NCBI GenBank assembly: GCA_900320815.1
Contig: ONTY01000123.1
Coordinates: 1-5,502 of the forward strand
From: an uncultured Pseudomonadota bacterium
Lineage (GTDB): Bacteria; Pseudomonadota; Gammaproteobacteria; Burkholderiales; Burkholderiaceae_C
Direction of reading: 5' to 3'
DNA: 5,502 bases
Under the pieces are notes generated by a model. That model had not been told where the DNA came from, searched no databases, and saw only the letters and a program-made list of their open reading frames with translations. This document shows positions 1 to 4,858 of this stretch, piece after piece. Position 1 is the stretch's first letter; each line of letters starts with the position of its first letter. Both the position numbers and the translations under genes were made by a program.

Positions 1-1308
1 GGGCGCAGCATTGATTTTTCCGTGTGCCAGGAGCAGCAGGGTGATACTCATCCTGTGCCTGTGTTCAGTTTCATGGGGTGCGCTGAAATGCACCCACGCC
101 AACTATCCTGCTGGATAACCCAAACCAATGCGCGTACACATGAGATTATTCGCAGCGGTTTTGACCGTAGTCCCATGTTTACAGGAAAAATCGAGGGCAC
201 TGGTCCGCGCTATTGCCCAAGCATTGAGGATAAAATCAACCGTTTTGCGGGTAAAGACAGCCATCATATCTTTTTAGAACCAGAGGGTCTGGATACGCAT
301 GAGGTCTATCCAAATGGCATCAGTACCAGCCTGCCGTTTGATATTCAGCAGGCACTGGTGCAAAGCATTCGGGGACTTGAGCAGGCGCATATTTTGCGTC
401 CGGGTTATGCAATTGAGTACGATTATTTTGACCCACGCGCACTGAAAAGTAATTTTGAAACAAGGCAGCTTGCTGGTCTGTTTTTTGCCGGGCAAATTAA
501 TGGCACCACTGGCTATGAAGAAGCGGCAGCGCAGGGTTTGTTTGCAGGTACGAATGCGGCGCTCTTTGTGCAAGAAAAAGAAGCCTGGTTACCCCGGCGC
601 AGCGAGGCATATTTAGGCGTACTGGTGGATGATTTAATCACTAAAGGTGTTACAGAACCATATCGTATGTTTACCAGTAGAGCTGAATATCGCTTGCAGC
701 TTCGCGAAGATAATGCTGATATGCGTTTAACGGAAACAGGGCGTCGTTTGGGATTGGTAGATAATGCGCGCTGGGAGGCTTTTTGTCGAAAACGGGATGC
801 CGTTTCACGTGAAACACAGCGACTTAAGTCTACATGGCTTACTCCACGTACCCTCGCTGCCGAGGATGCAGAGCGAGTGTTGGGTAAGGCGTTGGAGCAC
901 GAATACAGCCTATTTAATTTGCTACGTCGCCCTGGGGTAAGCTACACCAATCTCATGGAAATTGCTAGTGTTTCACGTGAAACCAAGGAAAAGTTGGGGA
1001 GTGATGTGGTGGAACAAATCGAAATTGCTGCAAAATACAGCGGCTATATTGAGCGGCAGCAAAATGAGATTGCGCGCAGTGTCAGCTATGAGAATATGCG
1101 TCTACCTGTTGATTTGGATTATATGAAGATTGCAGCACTTTCCATTGAAGTGCGACAAAAACTTCAGTTGCATCGTCCGGAAACATTGGGACAGGCAGGG
1201 CGAATAAGTGGTGTGACACCTGCAGCCCTTTCCCTTTTGCGGGTGTATTTAAAAAAGGAAGGATATACCGAACAAAAGAATGAGTGGCAAGAAAAGGGAG
1301 GGACGTGA
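1..1308 (+). CDS. mnmG: tRNA uridine-5-carboxymethylaminomethyl modification enzyme MnmG/GidA (5' truncated by window edge)
   Basis: MnmG is a cytoplasmic FAD-dependent enzyme. With MnmE it installs the carboxymethylaminomethyl group on wobble U34 of certain tRNAs. The frame is open from base 1 (GRSIDFS), so the gene begins before the window. Aligning the conserved cysteine of [11 protein letters not shown] (TGC at 214-216) with E. coli Cys277, from memory, suggests about 205 residues are missing and 435 are present. Visible family blocks are [10 protein letters not shown] (about 202-231), [33 protein letters not shown], the FAD-domain segment [21 protein letters not shown] (475-537), [23 protein letters not shown] and LREDNAD. 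The C-terminal helical tRNA/MnmE-binding domain ends in [17 protein letters not shown]. No frameshift or missing block was seen. The stop TGA overlaps the rsmG ATG. Two parS sites are embedded in the coding sequence. Base composition is clearly lower in GC than in parB or tkt. Confidence 0.98.
   Translation, partial: GRSIDFSVCQEQQGDTHPVPVFSFMGCAEMHPRQLSCWITQTNARTHEIIRSGFDRSPMFTGKIEGTGPRYCPSIEDKINRFAGKDSHHIFLEPEGLDTHEVYPNGISTSLPFDIQQALVQSIRGLEQAHILRPGYAIEYDYFDPRALKSNFETRQLAGLFFAGQINGTTGYEEAAAQGLFAGTNAALFVQEKEAWLPRRSEAYLGVLVDDLITKGVTEPYRMFTSRAEYRLQLREDNADMRLTETGRRLGLVDNARWEAFCRKRDAVSRETQRLKSTWLTPRTLAAEDAERVLGKALEHEYSLFNLLRRPGVSYTNLMEIASVSRETKEKLGSDVVEQIEIAAKYSGYIERQQNEIARSVSYENMRLPVDLDYMKIAALSIEVRQKLQLHRPETLGQAGRISGVTPAALSLLRVYLKKEGYTEQKNEWQEKGGT
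801..816. promoter_or_regulatory. parS: parS centromere-like site 1 (ParB loading site), inside mnmG
   Basis: The 16-mer CGTTTCACGTGAAACA matches the widely conserved chromosomal parS consensus TGTTTCACGTGAAACA at 15 of 16 positions; only the first base differs. The inner 14 bases (802-815) are a perfect palindrome. In the mnmG frame it reads V-S-R-E-T. The cognate parB is 2 kb downstream. The role in ParB loading is established for this motif family; its use in this strain is inferred. Confidence 0.93.
969..984. promoter_or_regulatory. parS: parS centromere-like site 2 (ParB loading site), inside mnmG
   Basis: TGTTTCACGTGAAACC differs from the parS consensus TGTTTCACGTGAAACA only at the last base, and its inner 14 bases (970-983) form a perfect palindrome. 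It lies exactly 168 bp from site 1 and is read in the same phase, again giving V-S-R-E-T. Two such sites so close together, next to parAB, are very unlikely to arise by chance. Confidence 0.94.
1296..1303 (+). promoter_or_regulatory. Shine-Dalgarno of rsmG, deciding its start
   Basis: GGGAGGGA lies inside the mnmG C-terminal codons, with GGAGG (1297-1301) 6 nt before the ATG at 1308. It is a strong anti-16S match. It favours ATG 1308 over the in-frame GTG at 1284, which has no comparable site. Together with the TGATG overlap it suggests translational coupling of rsmG to mnmG. Confidence 0.8.
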
Positions 1309-1949
1309 TGCAGACGGATTTAATGACGATATTGGTAGAAGGCGTGCGGGCGCTTGAACTGGAAATCACACCACTACAGCAACAGCAAGTTTTGTTGTAT
1401 CTGCAATTACTGTTGAAATGGAACCGCGTTTATAACCTGTCTGCCTTACGTACCCCAGAAGAAATTCTTGTGCGACATATTCTGGATAGTTTGGCTGTAA
1501 TTGCGCCGCTGCAGCGGCATACGCAGGGTAAGCCAATTTGCGTACTCGACGTGGGCAGTGGAGCAGGTTTACCTGGTGTAATGATTGCGGTGATGTGCCC
1601 AGAAATTAATGTGCTGTGTGTTGACGCTGTGGCAAAAAAAACGGCATTTGTGCGGCAGGTAGCAGGGAGTCTGGCGCTAAATAATTTACGCGCGTGTCAT
1701 ACGCGTGTTGAGGAGCTGCGTGATGTTTTTGATGTTGTGATTTCGCGTGCTTTTTCCAGTCTGGTGGATTTTTGTACGCTTTCAGTGCAGACCTTGGCTG
1801 TGAATGGTGTGTGGCTGGCAATGAAAGGCAAACAACCTGAGGTAGAGATTGCGGCCTTGCCACCAGAGGTGGAAATGTTCCACATGGAACAAGTACATGT
1901 TCCAGGTTTACGCGCCGAGCGTTGTCTGGTGTGGATGCGACGTGCATAG
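1308..1949 (+). CDS. rsmG: 16S rRNA (guanine527-N7)-methyltransferase RsmG/GidB
   Basis: RsmG uses S-adenosylmethionine to methylate N7 of G527 in the 530 loop of 16S rRNA. In several bacteria its loss gives low-level streptomycin resistance. The 213-residue product is close to the usual length (about 207 in E. coli). The N-terminal helical part carries KWNRVYNLSA (about 37-46) and LVRHILDSL (54-62). The SAM-binding motif I is DVGSGAGLPG (81-90). Further family blocks are VDAVAKKTAFVRQ (105-117), SRAFSSL (146-152), AMKGK (171-175) and the C-terminal VPGLRAERCLVWMRR. ATG 1308 was chosen because it overlaps the mnmG stop as TGATG and has a strong Shine-Dalgarno; GTG 1284 would add eight residues. 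A degenerate parS lies in the codons for residues 190-195 (MFHMEQ). parA follows after 30 nt, so the two are probably co-transcribed. Confidence 0.97.
   Translation: MQTDLMTILVEGVRALELEITPLQQQQVLLYLQLLLKWNRVYNLSALRTPEEILVRHILDSLAVIAPLQRHTQGKPICVLDVGSGAGLPGVMIAVMCPEINVLCVDAVAKKTAFVRQVAGSLALNNLRACHTRVEELRDVFDVVISRAFSSLVDFCTLSVQTLAVNGVWLAMKGKQPEVEIAALPPEVEMFHMEQVHVPGLRAERCLVWMRRA
1876..1891. promoter_or_regulatory. parS: Degenerate parS-like site 3, at the 3' end of rsmG upstream of parA
   Basis: TGTTCCACATGGAACA matches TGTTTCACGTGAAACA at 13 of 16 positions. Against the other common palindromic form, TGTTCCACGTGGAACA, it has one mismatch: A instead of G at 1884 in the central CACGTG. It is read in rsmG as M-F-H-M-E-Q. 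It lies about 90 bp upstream of the parA start, so it could serve ParB loading or parAB autoregulation. Because the centre of parS is a conserved part of the site, binding may be weakened. Confidence 0.65.
1885..1904 (+). repeat. 7-bp perfect inverted repeat sharing one parS half-site
   Basis: TGGAACA (1885-1891) and TGTTCCA (1898-1904) are perfect complements around a 6-nt spacer (AGTACA). The left arm is also the right half of the degenerate parS at 1876-1891, so three alternating half-sites occupy 29 bp. On the rsmG-parA mRNA the right two arms could form a small hairpin. Its role is unknown. Confidence 0.6.
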
Positions 1950-1979
1950 AATAGGCATTTTTGCAGACAGGTGAATTTG

Positions 1980-2765
1980 ATGGCGCAGATTTTTTGTATT
2001 GCCAACCAGAAGGGAGGTGTGGGTAAAACCACAACAGCAGTTAATTTGGCGGCAGGATTGGCGATGCTGGGTTTGCATGTGCTGCTGGTGGATTTGGATC
2101 CTCAGGGTAATGCCACAATGGGATCAGGCGTTGATAAAAAGGCATTGCAGCATTCTGTGTATGATGTGCTGCTGGAAGAAGTGGATATTGCCACTGCTGC
2201 CATTATTCCAAAACGTCTGCAGGAGGCGGGTGCAGGCTACGCTGTGTTGGGTGCCAACCGTGAGTTGTCTGGTGCGGAAGTGGAACTGGTGGGACAGGCA
2301 CGGCGGGAACGCCGCCTGCAGCGCGCTCTAGAGAAGGTGGTGCAAGACTATGACTATGTGCTTATTGATTGTCCACCGGCGCTCAATATGCTTACACTCA
2401 ACGGCTTGTGTGCTGCTCAGGGCGTGATTGTGCCCATGCAGTGCGAGTATTTTGCTCTGGAAGGGTTGGCGGATTTGACCAATACCATTCGGCAGGTGTA
2501 TCTCAATCTCAATAGAGATTTACGCCTCATCGGACTGCTGCGCGTGATGTTTGACCCGCACATTGTGTTGCAAAAGCAGGTGAGCGAGCAATTGAAAGCG
2601 CATTACAAGGAAAAAGTGTTTGACGTGGTGATACCGCGCAATGTGCGTCTGGCGGAGGCGCCCAGCCACGGATTACCAGGCGTGGTGTATGAGCCGACAG
2701 CCAAGGGTAGTGTGGCCTTCATCGAGTTTGCGCAGGAGTTGGCAGAGTGCGGTTTGCATGCTTGA
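1980..2765 (+). CDS. parA: Chromosome-partitioning ATPase ParA (Soj family)
   Basis: ParA is a deviant-Walker ATPase. As an ATP dimer it binds the nucleoid non-specifically and is released by ParB, pulling ParB-parS complexes apart. The 261-residue product is the short chromosomal type without an N-terminal helix-turn-helix. The deviant Walker A box KGGVGKTTT is at residues 11-19, with signature lysine K11 and P-loop K16. DLDPQGNAT (38-46) is the A' motif, and YVLIDCPP (126-133) with D130 is Walker [14 protein letters not shown] near the C-terminus is typical of Soj proteins. I chose ATG 1980 ([13 protein letters not shown]) because family members usually begin this way and AGGTG (1969-1973) sits 6 nt upstream. 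GTG 1971 would add three residues but would use part of that Shine-Dalgarno as its own start codon. parB follows after 57 nt. Confidence 0.97.
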   Translation: MAQIFCIANQKGGVGKTTTAVNLAAGLAMLGLHVLLVDLDPQGNATMGSGVDKKALQHSVYDVLLEEVDIATAAIIPKRLQEAGAGYAVLGANRELSGAEVELVGQARRERRLQRALEKVVQDYDYVLIDCPPALNMLTLNGLCAAQGVIVPMQCEYFALEGLADLTNTIRQVYLNLNRDLRLIGLLRVMFDPHIVLQKQVSEQLKAHYKEKVFDVVIPRNVRLAEAPSHGLPGVVYEPTAKGSVAFIEFAQELAECGLHA

Positions 2766-2792
2766 TCTTCGGGGTGCGGAGCGCGGTTATAG

Positions 2793-2810
2793 TTCGCCAC
2801 TTTGGCGGAA
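2793..2810 (+). repeat. Small hairpin in the parA-parB spacer, covering the possible parB ribosome-binding region
   Basis: TTCGCCA (2793-2799) and TGGCGGAA (2803-2810) pair around a 3-nt loop with one bulged G. The right arm contains GGCGGA (2804-2809), the only purine-rich stretch before the parB ATG at 2823, and it is rather far away (13 nt). No T-run follows, so it is not an intrinsic terminator. It might tune ParB synthesis relative to ParA, but it could also be chance. Confidence 0.35.
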
Positions 2811-2822
2811 AATTTGCATACG

Positions 2823-3776
2823 ATGTCGAACAAAAAAAACCGTGGCCTGGGGCGTGGGCTGGATGCACTGGTTGGTCCAGACGCGGCAATGGCACTTGAT
2901 CCCACAGTTGTGCCGAATTTGACGGGCACGCCGCTGCTGCTGCCGATTGAACGCTTGGCGGCAGGGCCGTACCAGCCGCGCACACATATGGACGAGACGG
3001 CGCTGGAGGAGTTGGCGCAGTCTATTCGCGAGCAGGGCATCATGCAGCCCATCCTGGTGCGTCAGGCCAGTGCGCACGCAGATAATGAAAATGAAGGGGG
3101 CGCAGATTACGAAATCATCGCTGGCGAGCGTCGCTACCGCGCCGCGCAACTGGCAGGGCTGGATGAAGTGCCTGTGCTGGTGCGCGAAGTGTCTGATGAA
3201 GCAGCGGCGGCTATGTCGCTGATTGAAAACATGCAGCGCGAAGACCTCAATCCACTTGAGGTGGCGCGCGGTATTCGCCGGTTAATTGATGAGTTTGGTA
3301 TGACGCACGAGCAGGCAGCAGCGGCCGTAGGAAAAAACCGCAGCACTGCCAGTAATCTGCTGCGTCTGCTGAATCTGGCGGCACCAGTGCAGGATATGCT
3401 GATGGGGGGATCGATCAGTGAAGGGCACGCGCGTGCGCTGCTGGCGTTGGGCGGTGACGAGCAGGCCAGCGCAGCGCGCACGGTGGTGGCACGGCAGTTG
3501 AGCGTGCGTGCGACGGAAGACTTGGTGCGCCGGCTGCGTGGCGAGGAGCAGCCGCAGCGGCGTAGCGCAGAAAAATCCAGCTATGCCGTGCAAGTGGAGG
3601 GGGAATTGACCGGGCTGCTGACGATGCCGGTGGAGGTGCGACTGAAAACACGCCGCCGCAGCCGTGACGGGCAGGAGGCGTCGCAACAGCGTGGAGAGGT
3701 GCTCATCCGCTTTGAATCGCAGGATGATCTGGATGCGTTGCTGGAGCGTATGCGTTTGCTCGCGCGTAAAGAGTGA
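2823..3776 (+). CDS. parB: Chromosome-partitioning protein ParB (Spo0J family), parS-binding CTPase clamp
   Basis: ParB binds parS, closes into a CTP-dependent sliding clamp that spreads on DNA, and stimulates the ParA ATPase. The product has 317 residues. The N-terminal ParA-contact motif is GLGRGLDALVG (8-18). The ParB/Srx-like CTP-binding domain covers about 37-140, with YQPR (50-53), EELAQSIREQGIMQPILVR (62-80), the CTP box GERRYRA (101-107) and ENMQRE (135-140). A parS-reading helix-turn-helix lies around 161-183 (THEQAAAAVGKNRSTASNLL). SEGHARALL (199-207) follows, and after a charged linker the C-terminal dimerisation domain starts near 290. ATG 2823 gives the usual MSNKK...LGRGL start; TTG 2802 or TTG 2814 would add seven or three residues. 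No strong Shine-Dalgarno is seen at any of these. The acidic insert near residues 83-95 is variable in the family. Confidence 0.97.
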   Translation: MSNKKNRGLGRGLDALVGPDAAMALDPTVVPNLTGTPLLLPIERLAAGPYQPRTHMDETALEELAQSIREQGIMQPILVRQASAHADNENEGGADYEIIAGERRYRAAQLAGLDEVPVLVREVSDEAAAAMSLIENMQREDLNPLEVARGIRRLIDEFGMTHEQAAAAVGKNRSTASNLLRLLNLAAPVQDMLMGGSISEGHARALLALGGDEQASAARTVVARQLSVRATEDLVRRLRGEEQPQRRSAEKSSYAVQVEGELTGLLTMPVEVRLKTRRRSRDGQEASQQRGEVLIRFESQDDLDALLERMRLLARKE

Positions 3777-3781
3777 TACGG

Positions 3782-4324
3782 CTACGCAGTCAGTACTTGT
3801 TCGATATGCTGGTGCAATTGGGCAAAGTCTGGTGGGCCGACATAGCGGCGCGCAATGTGCCCGGTTGTGCTGACCAGGAAAGTGGTGGGTGTCAGACGCA
3901 CACCGCCCCACTCACGCGCCACGGTGCCACTGGAGTCAATGGCAATCAGGAAGGGCAAGCGGCGACTGGTAGCGAAATTGAGCACATATTCCGGCTTGTC
4001 GTAGCTCATGGCCACAGCCAGCGTGTGTAGTCCACGGGCGTGGAATTTCTGGTGCGTGGCGGCGAGTTGTGGCATTTCAGCAACGCAACTGGTACAGCTT
4101 GTTGCCCAGAAGTTCAGCAGCACGGCCTGCCCCAAGAAACTGCTCATCTCGCGCGTGCTTCCGTCCAGCAACACAAAGTGGCTGGCTGGAGCGGCAGTCT
4201 CGCCGCAGCTAGGCAACAACAGCGTTGCTGCTCCCAGCGTAGCAAGCGTGGCAATCGCAGAGCGGCGTGGCATGAGTGAAGAGGGTGCGATGGGGAGGTG
4301 GGCGTGTGGGGTGGAACGTTGCAT
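3782..4324 (-). CDS. TlpA-like thioredoxin-fold protein, probable exported lipoprotein
   Basis: This 180-residue product resembles the TlpA/ResA group of envelope thiol-disulfide oxidoreductases. It carries FWATSCTSCVAEMP (72-85) with a CxxC pair at C77 and C80, LNFWA before it, and the cis-proline loop LTPTTFL (P146 in 145-151). The residue before the first cysteine is Ser, not the usual Trp. The N-terminus holds RR (20-21), a hydrophobic stretch (about 22-38) and a lipobox-like LLPSC (36-40), which suggests export by Sec or Tat and lipid attachment at C40. The true start may be the internal ATG at 4271-4273 (MPRRSAIATL...), which gives a more typical signal peptide. A TACAAT -10-like hexamer at 4334-4339 would put the transcript start very close to the first ATG and also favours the internal one. 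Neither start has a good Shine-Dalgarno. The gene converges on parB with 5 bp between the stops. The substrate is unknown. Confidence 0.88.
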   Translation of the reverse strand: MQRSTPHAHLPIAPSSLMPRRSAIATLATLGAATLLLPSCGETAAPASHFVLLDGSTREMSSFLGQAVLLNFWATSCTSCVAEMPQLAATHQKFHARGLHTLAVAMSYDKPEYVLNFATSRRLPFLIAIDSSGTVAREWGGVRLTPTTFLVSTTGHIARRYVGPPDFAQLHQHIEQVLTA

Positions 4325-4333
4325 GATGCGAGC

Positions 4334-4339
4334 ATTGTA
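4334..4339 (-). promoter_or_regulatory. Possible -10 element for the tlpA-like gene
   Basis: Read on the minus strand these bases are TACAAT, matching TATAAT at 5 of 6. No good TTGACA-like hexamer lies 16-18 bp upstream. Transcription would start near 4327, just before the first candidate ATG (4324). Confidence 0.25.
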
Positions 4340-4361
4340 GGCAGGCGCTGGACGCCTTGCC
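4340..4361. repeat. Imperfect 8-bp inverted repeat upstream of the tlpA-like gene
   Basis: GGCAGGCG (4340-4347) pairs with CGCCTTGCC (4353-4361) around CTGGA, with one bulged T. It directly abuts the minus-strand TACAAT. Neither strand has a T-run after it, so an operator or chance symmetry fits better than an intrinsic terminator. Confidence 0.4.
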
Positions 4362-4380
4362 TGAAATAGCGGGGAGTGAA

Positions 4381-4403
4381 TTGGGGTATATCTTGTTTGC
4401 CGG
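4381..4403 (+). repeat. Composite intergenic motif, copy 1 (TTGGGGTAT, 7 nt, TTGCC)
   Basis: TTGGGGTAT (4381-4389) is followed exactly 7 nt later by TTGCC (4397-4401). The same two blocks with the same spacing recur 97 bp downstream at 4478-4500. The 23-bp units agree at 17 positions, with the differences almost all in the middle. In both copies TTGCC opens an inverted repeat ending in GGCAA. I do not recognise a known regulator site. Confidence 0.6.
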
Positions 4404-4409
4404 CAAGAT
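4390..4409. repeat. Nested palindrome in the intergenic region
   Basis: TTGCCGGCAA (4397-4406) is a perfect 10-bp palindrome. It lies within a second symmetry in which ATCTTG (4390-4395) pairs with CAAGAT (4404-4409). It overlaps a possible -35 element. No T-run follows. An operator is possible. Confidence 0.6.
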
Positions 4410-4425
4410 TGGCCGGAAATAAAAT
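4397..4425 (+). promoter_or_regulatory. Possible sigma70-type promoter for the small membrane-protein gene (and perhaps tkt)
   Basis: TTGCCG (4397-4402, 4 of 6 to TTGACA) and TAAAAT (4420-4425, 5 of 6 to TATAAT) are separated by 17 bp. This is the best-spaced pair I found on the plus strand between the divergent genes. The -35 would lie inside the TTGCCGGCAA palindrome, where a repressor could block it. Such hexamers also arise by chance in AT-rich stretches. Confidence 0.27.
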
Positions 4426-4443
4426 ATTGAAATAATGGGTATA

Positions 4444-4489
4444 TAACTTTGAAGCATCATGTGCTGTCGCCTTAACTTTGGGGTATCAT
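4444..4489. repeat. Imperfect 17-bp direct repeat, two copies with a 29-bp period
   Basis: TAACTTTGAAGCATCAT (4444-4460) and TAACTTTGGGGTATCAT (4473-4489) agree at 14 of 17 positions. The starts are 29 bp apart, close to three helical turns, so both would face nearly the same side of the DNA. The second copy overlaps copy 2 of the TTGGGGTAT motif. Confidence 0.6.
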
Positions 4490-4500
4490 TTTCTTGCCCG
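4478..4500 (+). repeat. Composite intergenic motif, copy 2 (TTGGGGTAT, 7 nt, TTGCC)
   Basis: TTGGGGTAT (4478-4486) and TTGCC (4494-4498) repeat the blocks and the 7-nt spacing of copy 1 at 4381-4403. Here TTGCC opens the larger inverted repeat at 4494-4516. TATCAT (4484-4489) within the motif resembles a -10 hexamer, but no good -35 precedes it. Confidence 0.6.
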
Positions 4501-4516
4501 CATATATTGCGGGCAA
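4494..4516. repeat. Perfect 9-bp inverted repeat (hairpin or operator) before the small membrane-protein gene
   Basis: TTGCCCGCA (4494-4502) and TGCGGGCAA (4508-4516) are perfect complements around TATAT, ending 26 bp before the ATG at 4543. As RNA it would form a stable GC-rich hairpin. As DNA it is a 23-bp dyad typical of a dimeric repressor site. On the plus strand it is followed by TGGGATG and on the minus strand by GAAAATG, so neither strand has the T-run of an intrinsic terminator. Confidence 0.7.
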
Positions 4517-4542
4517 TGGGATGTTAAATTGATGAGTATCTG

Positions 4543-4821
4543 ATGATGGATGAGTTGGTGCAATGGCTCAACGGTGCAGGCGCTGTGGCCTCGCAGGCGC
4601 TTCACATGGTGCCTGCTGCTGAGGGTGTGCATACCACTTTGCAGACAGGCAGCGACACGCTGACGCCACTTGATGTGGCCGGGCTGCTGGTGTTGATGGT
4701 GGCGCTGATGCTGGTGTTGTGGGCGTGTATGCGCCTTGTGCGGTGGCGCCTGCGCGTGGCGGCTACACCGCCCGAAGCGCCGCCGTTGCCTGAACCAAAA
4801 GAGGTGGAGGTGGCTCCCTAA
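4543..4821 (+). CDS. Small single-pass membrane protein of unknown function
   Basis: I do not recognise this 92-residue product. Residues 1-44 are polar to weakly amphipathic ([20 protein letters not shown] at the start). One strong hydrophobic segment, about 45-63 ([19 protein letters not shown]), is followed at once by arginines R64, R67, R69 and R71, then a short proline- and glutamate-rich tail ([15 protein letters not shown]). By the positive-inside rule the C-terminus should be cytoplasmic and the N-terminus periplasmic. ATG 4543 is followed directly by a second ATG at 4546; only a weak GATGAG (4531-4536) serves as ribosome-binding site. A convincing membrane segment and a position 37 nt before tkt on the same strand support a real gene. 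It may share a transcript with tkt, but no functional link can be read from the sequence. Confidence 0.68.
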   Translation: MMDELVQWLNGAGAVASQALHMVPAAEGVHTTLQTGSDTLTPLDVAGLLVLMVALMLVLWACMRLVRWRLRVAATPPEAPPLPEPKEVEVAP

Positions 4822-4858
4822 AATCGCGCGCTTTTGCGGCCAGCAACAATTGCTTTCT

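Noticed and set aside
1284..1307. GTG 1284 as the rsmG start
   Set aside because: It would lengthen the overlap with mnmG and place the strong Shine-Dalgarno (1296-1303) inside the gene. ATG 1308 is ideally spaced from that site.
1860..1872. CCACC-AGA-GGTGG hairpin in rsmG
   Set aside because: It is short, lies within conserved coding sequence and has no evident function. It is much weaker than the neighbouring parS dyad.
1922..1952. Promoter for parA (TTGTCT and TAGAAT)
   Set aside because: The spacer is 19 bp and the -35 matches at only 4 of 6 positions. The rsmG-parA gap of 30 nt fits co-transcription just as well.
3764..3787. Possible bidirectional terminator between parB and the tlpA-like gene (GCGTA...TACGC)
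   Set aside because: The arms are only 5 bp with a 14-nt loop, and no T-run follows on either strand.
3282..3911. Minus-strand open frame of 209 codons across parB and the tlpA-like gene
   Set aside because: It overlaps two well-supported genes in other frames, and its composition (Arg, His, Gln, Thr) is typical of a frame shadow.
4820..4835. AAAA-TCGCGCGC-TTTT as an intrinsic terminator between the small gene and tkt
   Set aside because: The symmetry has a mismatch, the alternating CGCGCG core leaves almost no loop, and the T-run is only four bases. Chance is as likely.
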